Counted from the stretch's first letter, positions 37,196 to 45,599 are shown. The stretch: DNA of 64,000 bases from Lentiprolixibacter aurantiacus (GCF_026241225.1 NZ_JAPFQP010000004.1:62001-126000); one strand, 5' to 3'. Numbers and translations are program-made. The notes: generated by a model from the letters alone, not told the origin.

Positions 37196-37882
37196 ATGAG
37201 GAAAATTTGGATATTGTTTGCGCTTATTGCCGTTACAGGAATGAATGCCCAGCAAACAGGGGAAGATACCTGGGGAAGTTGGTTTCAGTATTTTGGAATG
37301 AACAGGATTTCGGACAAATGGAGCATACACTCCGAAGCCCAGTTCCGCTACTATGAGACTAGCAGCAATTTTAACCAGATGCTGTTGCGTACCGGGGCCA
37401 ATTACCATATTTCGGACAATGCCATTGCCACGCTCGGATATGCATATATAGACACCGATCCTTCCTTCGGGGAATTGAACACCATCAATGAGATCAGCGA
37501 GCACCGTATATTCCAGCAGTTCCTGTTGTACAACAAGGTCTGGGAATTCAAGATCGAGCACCGCTACCGGCTGGAACAGCGCTTTATAGATTTTGGAGAA
37601 ATACGAGGCGAAGAAACCCAGCACAGGGCCAGATACCGCCTGCAAGTTACTCTACCTTTAACAGATACCTTTTTCCTGAATTTTTACGACGAGGTTTTTG
37701 TTAACTTCCAGAATAACCTGTTCGATCAGAACAGGGCCTATGCGGCCTTTGGGGTGCATCTTACGGAAAACAGCAGTGTTCAGATAGGTTATTTAAAAAA
37801 TCATTTCAGCAACACCAGCTTTGATCGCCTTCAGTTTGCAGTATTCTACAATCCTGATCTGAGGGGCTTGTTCAAGAAGTAA
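37196..37882 (+). CDS. DUF2490 outer-membrane-like protein
   Basis: A 228-residue protein with an AQ-type signal peptide (ALIAVTGMNAQ). Alternating amphipathic strands with aromatic girdles (WGSWFQYFGMNRISDKWSIHSEAQFRYY) match DUF2490, thought to be outer-membrane barrels. No activity is known. It is a single gene. Confidence 0.82.
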   Translation: MRKIWILFALIAVTGMNAQQTGEDTWGSWFQYFGMNRISDKWSIHSEAQFRYYETSSNFNQMLLRTGANYHISDNAIATLGYAYIDTDPSFGELNTINEISEHRIFQQFLLYNKVWEFKIEHRYRLEQRFIDFGEIRGEETQHRARYRLQVTLPLTDTFFLNFYDEVFVNFQNNLFDQNRAYAAFGVHLTENSSVQIGYLKNHFSNTSFDRLQFAVFYNPDLRGLFKK

Positions 37883-37982
37883 CCTCACCCGGCACAAAAT
37901 ATGGTGGGCTTTTGCAATCTGAAAGGATTGTAAATGTCAGGATTAACTTCCGGTCACGACCACTATTTCAAATCCGAAGAAC

Positions 37983-39197
37983 ATGAAGAGACAGAAAATA
38001 TTTTTCAAGAACGTTGAAGGTCAGGAACTCGTTGGTCACCTGGAACTGCCGGCAGACCAGCACCCCCATAATTTTGCCCTCTTTGCCCACTGTTTTACCT
38101 GCAACAAGAACCTGTCTGCGGTCAGGAATATCAGTAAAGCCCTTACCCAAAAAGGGTTTGGGGTACTTCGGTTTGATTTTACCGGACTGGGTGAAAGCGA
38201 CGGTGACTTTGCTGAAACCAATTTTTCCGGGAATGTGGAAGACCTGATAGCTGCCGCAGATTACCTTAAGGAACAGCACCAGGCTCCCGCTTTGCTGGTG
38301 GGACATTCGCTGGGGGGTGCCGCCGCTATATTCGCCGGTGCCCGGCTGGACAGCATACAGGCCATAGCCACTATCGGGGCCCCATCGAATCCTCAGCATG
38401 TGACCCACCTGCTGCAGGGAAATATTGAGGAAATACGCCAATCAGGCAGGGCCATAGTGAACCTGGGAGGAAGGCCCTTTACTATTAAGAAGCAATTCCT
38501 TGATGATCTGGAAGCCCATACCCTGCCAAAGGTGGCAAGAAACCTCGGCAAAGCCCTCCTGATCCTCCACTCGCCACAGGATACCACGGTTGGGGTGAAA
38601 AATGCAGAGGAGATATACCACGCGGCCAGGCATCCCAAGAGCTTCGTAAGCCTGGACGGGGCAGACCACCTGCTAAGCAGCTCAAAAGATTCCCATTATA
38701 CCGGAAGGGTAATTGCAGAATGGGCCAGCAGGTATGTAGGCATACCGGAAACACCTGTACTGAAGAGCACGCATCAGGTGGTAGCCAGCCTTGATAATGA
38801 TTCCGGATTTACTACTGATATGAAGATAGGGAACCATTATTTCACGGCAGATGAACCGGTGGATTTCGGAGGAAATGATTTTGGCCCCTCCCCTTACGAA
38901 TTCGTTTCTGCAGGTTTGTCGGCCTGCACCGTAATGACCCTGCAAATGTATGCCAGGAGAAAAGGCTGGGACCTGCAGAATGTTGAGGTTCATACCTCCT
39001 ACAGCAAAACCCACGCAGAAGATTGCGCAAATTGTGATTCGGATCGTGCGAAAATAGACACCTTCCACCGGGAAATCCGACTTAGTGGAGAACTGGATGA
39101 AAAACAAAAACAGCGTCTGCTGGAAATTGCAGACCGATGTCCTGTGCATCGCACCCTGCATAGCGAAACTCAGGTAATTACTGAACTCCTGAGCTAA
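37983..39197 (+). CDS. Alpha/beta hydrolase - OsmC fusion protein
   Basis: A 404-residue two-domain protein. Residues 1 to ~250 are an alpha/beta hydrolase with the nucleophile elbow GHSLGG (Ser109) and a late His in GADHLLSS. Residues about 265-404 are an OsmC-like peroxiredoxin domain with the conserved pair Cys315 (GLSACTVMT) and Cys386 (ADRCPVHRT), which reduces organic hydroperoxides. The combination suggests hydrolysis of an ester and detoxification of a peroxide on the same substrate, but this is inference. Confidence 0.9.
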   Translation: MKRQKIFFKNVEGQELVGHLELPADQHPHNFALFAHCFTCNKNLSAVRNISKALTQKGFGVLRFDFTGLGESDGDFAETNFSGNVEDLIAAADYLKEQHQAPALLVGHSLGGAAAIFAGARLDSIQAIATIGAPSNPQHVTHLLQGNIEEIRQSGRAIVNLGGRPFTIKKQFLDDLEAHTLPKVARNLGKALLILHSPQDTTVGVKNAEEIYHAARHPKSFVSLDGADHLLSSSKDSHYTGRVIAEWASRYVGIPETPVLKSTHQVVASLDNDSGFTTDMKIGNHYFTADEPVDFGGNDFGPSPYEFVSAGLSACTVMTLQMYARRKGWDLQNVEVHTSYSKTHAEDCANCDSDRAKIDTFHREIRLSGELDEKQKQRLLEIADRCPVHRTLHSETQVITELLS

Positions 39198-39281
39198 CAA
39201 ACCACTTGTTTTTTGATTTAATACGAAAGTATTTTAAGACTGCTTTCTATGTAAAATCAGCGGTGCTTTTAAAGGCCGGGG

Positions 39282-39312
39282 TTGACAACCCATTTTGAAT
39301 CCCCTATCTTTG
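39282..39312 (+). promoter_or_regulatory. Bacteroidota promoter (TTG-N20-TATCTTTG) of the SOD gene
   Basis: TTG at 39282-39284 and TATCTTTG at 39305-39312, spaced by 20 bases. It is the best promoter match in the window and lies 19 bases before the start codon, so transcripts have a very short leader. Confidence 0.8.
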
Positions 39313-39331
39313 GGAAATAACCTAAAGAAAT

Positions 39332-39922
39332 ATGATGAAGAAGATAAGTTTTTTAATAGTTGCTCTTTGCTGTGTAGCCTTCTATAATTGCAAGGATGCC
39401 AAGAAAGGTGAGAAAGACGCTAAGGCTGAAAGCGAAGCAATGGTGGAGAAAGCGGTGGAAACTGACGAAGTTAAGACCATTACCTTTACCATGGAACCGA
39501 AAAGTGACAGTAATGTGGCCGGTACCGTAACCTTTACCGAAGAAGATGGTATGGTTAAAATGGTTGCTGTGCTAAGTGGCCTTACCGAAGGTGAGCACGC
39601 CATTCACATTCACGAGAAAGCCGACTGTTCATCGGCTGATGGAAAATCGAGCGGGGGGCATTGGAACCCTACCCGGGAGCCGCATGGTGCATGGGGTGCA
39701 GAAGAAGGGTACCACAGGGGTGATATCGGTAACTTTACAGCCGATGCAGAAGGAAATGCCACAGTTGAGTTCTCAACAGATTTATGGTGCCTTGGATGCG
39801 CTGATGAAACCAAAAACATCCTCGGCAAAGCAGTTATTGTGCATCAGGGGAAAGACGACTTTGTTTCCCAACCCAGCGGTGCTGCCGGAGCTCGCGTGAG
39901 CTGTACCGGAATCATAGAATGA
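39332..39922 (+). CDS. sodC: Copper/zinc superoxide dismutase lipoprotein
   Basis: A 196-residue lipoprotein (lipobox near Cys20). Copper ligands are His92, His94, His110 and His171. Zinc ligands are His110, His118, His128 and Asp131. The disulfide partners Cys99 and Cys191 are present, so the enzyme set is complete. It removes superoxide in the envelope. Two adjacent ATG codons are possible starts. The neighbouring hydrolase-OsmC fusion may also defend against oxidants. Confidence 0.94.
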   Translation: MMKKISFLIVALCCVAFYNCKDAKKGEKDAKAESEAMVEKAVETDEVKTITFTMEPKSDSNVAGTVTFTEEDGMVKMVAVLSGLTEGEHAIHIHEKADCSSADGKSSGGHWNPTREPHGAWGAEEGYHRGDIGNFTADAEGNATVEFSTDLWCLGCADETKNILGKAVIVHQGKDDFVSQPSGAAGARVSCTGIIE

Positions 39923-39947
39923 CCGCATAAAACCACGTAGAAACAAC

Positions 39948-39975
39948 AAAGGCCGCAGATTGCGGCCTTTTTTTT
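39948..39975 (+). terminator. Rho-independent terminator of sodC
   Basis: The stem AAAGGCCGCA / TGCGGCCTTT closes a short loop and is followed by a run of T. It lies 25 bases after the stop codon. Confidence 0.9.
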
Positions 39976-39993
39976 GGGCATTTTCAAACTATT

Positions 39994-40018
39994 CAAAAAA
40001 CTGCTTCGCATCGAAGCA
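39994..40018 (-). terminator. Hairpin plus T run on the minus strand
   Basis: The 7-bp stem TGCTTCG / CGAAGCA with a 3-base loop is followed on the minus strand by G and six T. It sits 43 bases after the stop of the 33-aa minus-strand ORF and has no other gene to serve, which supports that ORF being transcribed. Confidence 0.6.
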
Positions 40019-40060
40019 TGGTTTCATATAGAGCACTAAAAAAATTAAGTAGCTGTACTC

Positions 40061-40162
40061 CTATCTTTCCAGTGGTTTTTTAAGAGAATGATGGGCTTTC
40101 ACGATCTTGTAAACAAGAAATGACATGATACCCAGCCAAACAAAAAATATTAAGTATTCCAT
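40061..40162 (-). CDS. 33-aa single-pass membrane peptide, unknown
   Basis: An ATG-started frame of 33 codons with one hydrophobic helix (YLIFFVWLGIMSFLVY) and a basic C-terminus (KIVKAHHSLKKPLER). This is the topology of many bacterial small membrane peptides. A minus-strand terminator follows. No family is recognised. It stands alone in the gap after sodC. Confidence 0.45.
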   Translation of the reverse strand: MEYLIFFVWLGIMSFLVYKIVKAHHSLKKPLER

Positions 40163-40469
40163 AATAGGCAGATTTGGGTTAGCTATTACTTTGAGTTGAG
40201 CCAGAAAATCAACCTTTAGACCAATAGACTCAAAGGCAACTTCCTGTAGTTCAACGTTAAAAATATACGTTTCATCCGGCTTATCCTATAGAATTGTTAA
40301 AATTTCGATGAATGGTAAGGCCATAACTAAGGAAAATATGCGAAACACATGTTTTGAGAAACAAGAAATGTTATTTTTAATGTCGATCCCCTTTACCCTT
40401 GAAATACATATTGCCAGGATGGTATAGTATGTAAAACAGAAGGAAGAGAGGTCACTAAAAAGTAACGGT

Positions 40470-41663
40470 ATGAACCCATCGGCATCCGGATGGATCAAAA
40501 AGTTTGGATACGAAGTTAAGGCCCATGTGGATACCTATGAGGACTTCCGCGATCTTTACGGAGGCATGAAAAAGACCGGGTTTGTTTACGGCCTCAACGT
40601 AAAGGTACCCCGTTTTATAAGACCTTCCCATACCTTGTCCGAAGACGAGAAAGCCAAGATCAACCTGATAACAGCCCTTTTCTTCACATTCAAAAGTGAA
40701 ACAGGGGAAACCGATTATCAGGCCTTTCTGGAAAGCATTTTCAGCTTTTACAAGGACCTGGAGATCTTCAGCATGTCTTTCCTGAATAAACTGCTAACAG
40801 GTAGCAAAACCGCATCGCAGCTAGAACGCCTTATGGATTCCCGTGTGTTCCTGGAAGACAATGTGATCTCCAAGACCTTCAATAGTGTTATAACCAATTC
40901 CCTGCTGTTTATTGATGTACTCACCTACAAGGAGTACCTGAACGGGCGGGAAAAGATCCGCAAACACGCTAAAAATTTGGAGCATATCCTGATCAACCTG
41001 GTGTTTCACGCGCTGAGTTCCAAGGAACGCAATAAAAAAGACGACAGGCTGGCGCAACTTTTCGAATCATCTTTGACTTTTATTGATAGCGATAAGGAAA
41101 AATTTGACGGCCGATACCGTGAGAAGTTGGCTAAATATGCCTCTAAATGGGAAAATCGGTACTTTTTGGATGTAGCCTGTATTACCGTTTGGGAAGACAA
41201 GGTGCTGGAATTGCACGAATCGGAATTCATATTTGGGATTGGCATGGATCTGGGTTTTGAACGAAAACAGATTGCAAGAAGCCTGGAAGAAGTAACTTCT
41301 TTTTTTGAAAAAAATGCTCCAATTATCTCCTTTTTGAAATCGAACAACCTGGCCGTCCAGTTTTACGACAGCATGTCCAAGGTGGTCAATAAGCTTATCA
41401 TGAGGAACAGTAAACGGCTCCAAAAAGAACTTGCAGACAGCAAGGAACTGGTAAGCTTACTCTCGAAATCTACCGTGAAAGACCTGAGCGCTGAGGAGAA
41501 GAAAAAGGTGCAAAACCAGCTGCTCGATATTTTCAAAAGCATACCTTCACTTGCAATTTTCATGCTTCCGGGAGGCGCGGTTTTATTGCCGATTTTTATT
41601 AAATTGATTCCGAAACTACTCCCGTCCGCATTCGACGATAACCGCGTAGAAAAACACTCTTAA
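40470..41663 (+). CDS. LETM1-related (biofilm-associated type) protein
   Basis: A 397-residue mostly helical protein. The C-terminal ~70 residues carry a LETM1-like segment (KSIPSLAIFMLPGGAVLLPIFIKLIPKLLPSAF), the only hydrophobic stretch. Flavobacterial proteins of this kind are described as LETM1-related and biofilm-associated. Mechanism unknown. It has no signal peptide. The start follows an AT-rich gap and no canonical promoter was found. Confidence 0.78.
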   Translation: MNPSASGWIKKFGYEVKAHVDTYEDFRDLYGGMKKTGFVYGLNVKVPRFIRPSHTLSEDEKAKINLITALFFTFKSETGETDYQAFLESIFSFYKDLEIFSMSFLNKLLTGSKTASQLERLMDSRVFLEDNVISKTFNSVITNSLLFIDVLTYKEYLNGREKIRKHAKNLEHILINLVFHALSSKERNKKDDRLAQLFESSLTFIDSDKEKFDGRYREKLAKYASKWENRYFLDVACITVWEDKVLELHESEFIFGIGMDLGFERKQIARSLEEVTSFFEKNAPIISFLKSNNLAVQFYDSMSKVVNKLIMRNSKRLQKELADSKELVSLLSKSTVKDLSAEEKKKVQNQLLDIFKSIPSLAIFMLPGGAVLLPIFIKLIPKLLPSAFDDNRVEKHS

Positions 41664-41738
41664 TTTAGCCTAAATTCCCGCCATAAGAAAAATCTATTGT
41701 AAGGGTTAATATATTGTTAATCAGATTAATTAATATTA

Positions 41739-42494
41739 TTACTCTAACCACAACTTGAAGTCTCTTACCCGTTCCCTGCTTACGATGATTTCCTGCTCAT
41801 TAAATCGATTTAACTTCACTTTCAGCCGTGAATTGGTGTAGGCAACAATGTCGTGGATATGGCGAATATTGACATAGAATTTTCGGCTGACCCGGAAGAA
41901 GGATTCCGGGGCCAGCTCCTCCTCCAGATTTTCCAAAGTAGTGTCTAACAAATAATTTCTGCCATCGCTGGTGAAAGCATAAGTGCCTTTGTTCTCACTG
42001 TAGAAACATTCAATATCTTCTGCATTGAGAATTTTTATATGCTGCCCAACTTTGGCTGTGAAGCGTTTTTTGTATTCCCGTTCCAGAGGATTGGTCAACA
42101 GTTTCCGTATATCTTCAAAATCCAGGTTGACGGTTTGCTCCCTGTGGTTTAGATTTTGGTATTGCTTCATTGCCGCAGCCAGCTCTTCATCATCAATGGG
42201 CTTGAGCAGGTAGTCAATACTGTTTAGTTTAAAAGCCTGCAATGCATATTCATCATAAGCCGTGGTAAATATAATGGCACTTTCTACACTTACCGCATCA
42301 AAGATTTCGAACGAAAGACCATCTGAAAGCTGTATGTCCAGGAAAATCAGGTCCGGATGGGAGTTGTTTTGAAACCATTCAATGGACTCCTCAACAGAAT
42401 GGAGCAGGGTTGATACTTCTACCCCGAGCTCCGAGAGTAACCTGGCAAGCCTCCTTGCAGCGGGTTTCTCATCTTCAATAATTATGACTTGCAT
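41739..42494 (-). CDS. LytTR-family response regulator (2TM operon)
   Basis: A 251-residue regulator. Receiver domain residues 1-120 have the phospho-acceptor Asp in LIFLDIQLSDG and the conserved acidic EDEKP start. The LytTR DNA-binding domain occupies about 150-251 (IECFYSENKGTYAFTSDGRNYLL). LytTR proteins bind tandem 9-bp repeats spaced by about 12 bp. It is the last gene of an operon with the 2TM kinase and four 2TM proteins, so its cognate kinase is most likely the one at 43994. Confidence 0.93.
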   Translation of the reverse strand: MQVIIIEDEKPAARRLARLLSELGVEVSTLLHSVEESIEWFQNNSHPDLIFLDIQLSDGLSFEIFDAVSVESAIIFTTAYDEYALQAFKLNSIDYLLKPIDDEELAAAMKQYQNLNHREQTVNLDFEDIRKLLTNPLEREYKKRFTAKVGQHIKILNAEDIECFYSENKGTYAFTSDGRNYLLDTTLENLEEELAPESFFRVSRKFYVNIRHIHDIVAYTNSRLKVKLNRFNEQEIIVSRERVRDFKLWLE

Positions 42495-42497
42495 AGT

Positions 42498-42552
42498 GGT
42501 TTTTGGTTGGTAGCTGGTTGGTGGTTATTCGTTATTGGTTGTTCGCTTTTGG
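42498..42552 (-). repeat. CAAC-rich intercistronic tract (copy 2)
   Basis: On the coding strand it is a run of CCAACCA, AACCAAT and ACCAACC words just before the LytTR regulator start, in the 90-bp gap after the 2TM gene. Confidence 0.5.
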
Positions 42553-42584
42553 TATAGGCCTTGAAAATAGGCATTAGTATGTAT

Positions 42585-42917
42585 TTACTGTTCTTCCCTG
42601 AGGATTTTTTGTATTTGCCGTTCTTCCCATTTACGGAGAAAAGTAGAGCGGTATTTAAATGCTGCCAATCCCTGTATGACCAGTACCAGCGCCCAAATCC
42701 CAAGCCCTGCCAGTATGTTGTACTCAATCCACATAAGGGTTTTACCTTCAAACACTTCCCAGATAAGGATAAAAGGTTCGACCTTAAAGAGGTATAGCAC
42801 TGCCAGAATCACGAAAACCGATAAAAAGGCACGCACATTATTAAAAAAGTCCTTAATGGCCTGAACGCGCTTTCTGGCTTGGTCAAACCTTATTCGATAT
42901 TGCTGATCTCTTTCCAT
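42585..42917 (-). CDS. 2TM-domain protein (paralogue 4)
   Basis: A 110-residue protein with the 2TM layout: a basic N-terminal helix (RFDQARKRVQAIKDFFNNV), two membrane helices and a C-terminal KWEERQIQKIL motif. It is more diverged than the other copies, notably lacking the FPAVGWG loop. Its ATG overlaps the stop of paralogue 3 by one base. Function of stand-alone 2TM proteins is unknown. Confidence 0.85.
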   Translation of the reverse strand: MERDQQYRIRFDQARKRVQAIKDFFNNVRAFLSVFVILAVLYLFKVEPFILIWEVFEGKTLMWIEYNILAGLGIWALVLVIQGLAAFKYRSTFLRKWEERQIQKILREEQ

Positions 42918-43246
42918 TATTTGTATTTATTAGCTTCCTGCTTGTCCTTTTCGATATACTTCTGAATCATCCTTTCTTCCCACTTCTTGCCTAAGAAGGT
43001 CCTGGCCTGGAAGGTATGCAGGGCATGAAACGCCAAACCTACACCCCAGAAGAACGGGGTAACAAAAGTTGGAAATGACCAGAATTCGTTCTCATTTCCA
43101 AAATTTTGCATGGCTATGTTGACCATAATGAAAGTATTTATAACCAGATATACCGTCAAATGAATATAAAACCCCTTGATCTCGTCTACCCGCTTTTTAG
43201 CGCGTTTTAGTTTTTCTTCCTGTTCAAACCTTGATTTTTCTTCCAT
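42917..43246 (-). CDS. 2TM-domain protein (paralogue 3)
   Basis: I start at the ATG at 43246 because the protein then begins MEEKSRFEQEEKLKRAKKRVDEIK, like its paralogues. Two membrane helices follow, then the signature GKKWEERMIQKYI. It lies 10 bases after the stop of paralogue 2 and overlaps paralogue 4 by one base. It is probably membrane-bound with both ends in the cytosol. Confidence 0.87.
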   Translation of the reverse strand: MEEKSRFEQEEKLKRAKKRVDEIKGFYIHLTVYLVINTFIMVNIAMQNFGNENEFWSFPTFVTPFFWGVGLAFHALHTFQARTFLGKKWEERMIQKYIEKDKQEANKYK

Positions 43247-43256
43247 TATCCCTGTA

Positions 43257-43562
43257 TTATTCCCATCTCCTGGGAGACTGTTCATCTTCCTTCATAAATT
43301 CCTTGATCTTGCGCTGTTCCCAGTCCTTTCCAAAGAAGGGATTAAGGTTAAAGGTCCGAAGTGCGTGGAATATAAGACCTATCCCCCACCCGAATGCGGC
43401 CCAAAGGAACCACATATATGACCAGCCATTTATCCAGTAATTCAGTATAGCCAAACCTGTTATGACAACTATATAGGAGGTAAGGTTGCCGTAAAACTTC
43501 TTCAGCTCTTCTACCCGCTCCCTGGCGCGTATGTATTTGCTTTCTTTGTTGAATTCTTCCAT
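43257..43562 (-). CDS. 2TM-domain protein (paralogue 2)
   Basis: A 101-residue protein: amphipathic basic helix (YIRARERVEELKKFYGNL), two membrane helices separated by a short tryptophan-rich loop (NGWSYMWFLWAAFGWG), and a terminal GKDWEQRKIKEFM. It is very similar in plan to paralogue 1 and to the C-terminus of the kinase. It starts 34 bases after paralogue 1. Confidence 0.87.
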   Translation of the reverse strand: MEEFNKESKYIRARERVEELKKFYGNLTSYIVVITGLAILNYWINGWSYMWFLWAAFGWGIGLIFHALRTFNLNPFFGKDWEQRKIKEFMKEDEQSPRRWE

Positions 43563-43596
43563 GATCTTTTAAATTGACAGGTTGTTTTATAAGTGA

Positions 43597-43878
43597 TTAA
43601 AATCCGTCTTCCGTCATAAATTCCTTGATCTTGCATTCTTCCCAGTTTTTCCCAAGGAGGGGATTATAGCCGTAGGCACACATCCCGTTGAGGATTACGC
43701 CAAGTCCCCATCCCACAGCCGGAAAGATAACCCAGGGAAATGACGTAGTAATATAGTTGAGCCAGGCCAGCAGGGGCATGATAATTATGTAGGCAATTAG
43801 GTTGCCATAAAATCCTTTGATTTCTTCAACACGCTTTTTAGCGCGTAAGTAACTGTTCTCCATGTTAATATTTTCCAT
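43597..43878 (-). CDS. 2TM-domain protein (paralogue 1)
   Basis: A 93-residue protein and the closest relative of the kinase C-terminus. Shared words are KRVEEIKGFYGNL, YITTSFPWVIFPAVGWG and LGKNWEE. The kinase reads KERVEAIKSFYGNL, YVTTSWPWVVFPAVGWG and WGKRWEE at the same places. It sits directly after the kinase gene, behind a 115-bp gap that contains repeats. It could interact with the kinase's own 2TM part. This is inference from likeness only. Confidence 0.88.
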   Translation of the reverse strand: MENINMENSYLRAKKRVEEIKGFYGNLIAYIIIMPLLAWLNYITTSFPWVIFPAVGWGLGVILNGMCAYGYNPLLGKNWEECKIKEFMTEDGF

Positions 43879-43896
43879 CTTTTATTATTTAATAAT

Positions 43897-43957
43897 TACA
43901 GTACAAATCTCGGTACTGTAGATCGGGTTCCTAAATATAGATTCCCCAACTGTAGTT
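43897..43957. promoter_or_regulatory. TACAGT-type repeats in the 2TM gene upstream region
   Basis: A perfect inverted repeat TACAGTAC, 8 bases, GTACTGTA (43897-43904 and 43913-43920). A further ACTGTAG follows at 43949. The core is the same ACAGT as in the LytTR-like direct repeats near 45.6 kb. It lies between the kinase stop and the first 2TM start, so the 2TM genes may have their own controlled promoter. Confidence 0.4.
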
Positions 43958-43993
43958 TTTAATGACTGAATTGTTGTTTGAATAAAACCATGG

Positions 43994-45331
43994 CTAAAAA
44001 TCATCGCGTTCCATTAACTCGCGAAGCTTTTTTTCCTCCCAACGCTTGCCCCACAAGGGGTTATACCCAAAGGCCTCCATGCCGTGAATAAGCAAGCCAA
44101 AACCCCAGCCCACAGCAGGAAAGACCACCCAGGGCCAGCTTGTAGTGACATAATTGAGGTAGGCAAGGCCAGGAATAACCATGCAATAAGCGACTAGGTT
44201 GCCGTAAAAGGATTTTATCGCTTCCACACGTTCTTTAGCCTTCTGATAGCGCTTGTCTTCTATATAAACTTCCTGTCTCGTTACTTCAGATTTCTGCCGG
44301 GTTAGCATGGGAATACTGACCTGGAATGCATCTATTGACTTATCAATCACCACCTGTCTATCTGTAAGTATCTGATAGCGTTGCTGTATATTTCTGAGGC
44401 CTACCCCACTGCTTCTCTTTACGACGGATTTCTCCTGCAGATTATTGTGGATAACCAGATATCCATCTTCCTCAAAGACTTTAATATGCAGGGGCTTGGA
44501 CCCCGTGACCACATTGTGTTTTACTGCATTTTCCAAAAGCAATTGCAACGATAAGGGAACAATTTTGGCCTCCGGGTTGCTGGCCTCTTCAGGAATATCA
44601 AAAACGATACTGTCTTCAAAACGCATTTTGAGCAGGCGAACATAGGTCCTTGCAAATTGCAACTCTTCATTTACGGTTACCAGATCCTTGTTCTTTTGTT
44701 CAAGCACATATCGGTAGACCTTGGATAAGGATGTTGTGAATTTTTGGGCCTGAGCAGAATCTTCCTCAATTAAACTGGTGAGCACGTTAAGGCTGTTAAA
44801 CAGGAAATGGGGATCCAATTGGTTTTTCAGGGCATCGAAGCGCGCAGATGCCGTTCCCGCAATTATCTTCTGTTCTTTGATCTGCTTATCCCTGGAAAGT
44901 TTGTAAAAATGGACTGCGTGAAAAAAAACGGTTACTACAAGTGTAATTAGCAGAGCAACGTAATAATGAACAATCCGTTCTTCGGAAACAAACTCCTCCC
45001 AGGACTCACCCCCAACATACATTTCGAGGAACATACGGATGACAAGAATTCCCAGCATGGTGAAAACTACTGCCCCCAAAGCCCCTATGAGCAAGCGATA
45101 GCGAGCGTATTTTTTCCACTTGACTTTATCATTCAGGTAATCGAACCAGCTCACATTGATAAAAGTGAGTACGATGGAATAGAGCATATAGTTGCCAACC
45201 TGCTCAAGGATCTCGTTGTAGTTTCCCAGATTCTGATTTCCCGCAAGGACCTGTATGCCAATAAAGACAAAGGACATAACAAAGCCAATTAAAAATCCGA
45301 CGAGCAATATTTTAATGATCTTTCTGTACAT
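43994..45331 (-). CDS. LytS-type sensor histidine kinase with C-terminal 2TM domain
   Basis: A 445-residue membrane kinase. Four membrane helices occupy residues ~8-145. The His_kinase box is LDPHFLFNSLNVL with phospho-acceptor His175, followed by the ATP domain (LLLENAVKHN, GVGLRNIQQRY). Residues about 365-445 form a 2TM domain. It thus has a second membrane module after the kinase core, which places the ATP domain between two anchors. It heads the operon with four 2TM genes and the LytTR regulator. Confidence 0.93.
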   Translation of the reverse strand: MYRKIIKILLVGFLIGFVMSFVFIGIQVLAGNQNLGNYNEILEQVGNYMLYSIVLTFINVSWFDYLNDKVKWKKYARYRLLIGALGAVVFTMLGILVIRMFLEMYVGGESWEEFVSEERIVHYYVALLITLVVTVFFHAVHFYKLSRDKQIKEQKIIAGTASARFDALKNQLDPHFLFNSLNVLTSLIEEDSAQAQKFTTSLSKVYRYVLEQKNKDLVTVNEELQFARTYVRLLKMRFEDSIVFDIPEEASNPEAKIVPLSLQLLLENAVKHNVVTGSKPLHIKVFEEDGYLVIHNNLQEKSVVKRSSGVGLRNIQQRYQILTDRQVVIDKSIDAFQVSIPMLTRQKSEVTRQEVYIEDKRYQKAKERVEAIKSFYGNLVAYCMVIPGLAYLNYVTTSWPWVVFPAVGWGFGLLIHGMEAFGYNPLWGKRWEEKKLRELMERDDF

Positions 45332-45569
45332 GTTGAATATGTTTCAAAAAGGGCCAACCAATGGATAAAACCTGAGATTTCCACTGGGACGGCCGGTAAA
45401 TAAAATTAGTAAACTTCCGGTGAAGCTGGCATTTAGCTATGATAAATCCTGTCATAAAAATAGGAGTACAAGGCAATAGCAAACAATAATAAGAGGGATT
45501 ATAAATTGCATTATTCTTCATTTTTTAGCAAAGGTGCGCCTTCAATTAAATTATGCACAACATGGATTA

Positions 45570-45599
45570 CTGAACTGTCAATTGCCCTTACCGAACTGT
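45570..45599 (-). promoter_or_regulatory. Tandem LytTR-like sites (ACAGTTCGG-N12-ACAGTTCAG)
   Basis: On the minus strand two 9-bp direct repeats (45599-45591 and 45578-45570) share ACAGTTC and are separated by exactly 12 bases, a 21-bp period. This is the known layout of AgrA/LytTR operators. They lie 238 bases upstream of the kinase start and about 50 bases upstream of the PaiB-like -7 box, so either gene could be the target. Confidence 0.6.

Larger units (their letters stand above)
39923..40469. other. 547-bp gap: terminators, one small ORF, otherwise nothing recognised
   Basis: Contains the terminator of sodC, a minus-strand terminator and the 33-aa minus-strand ORF listed separately. The stretch 40163-40469 shows no coding frame, repeat or clear promoter. 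Confidence 0.6.
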
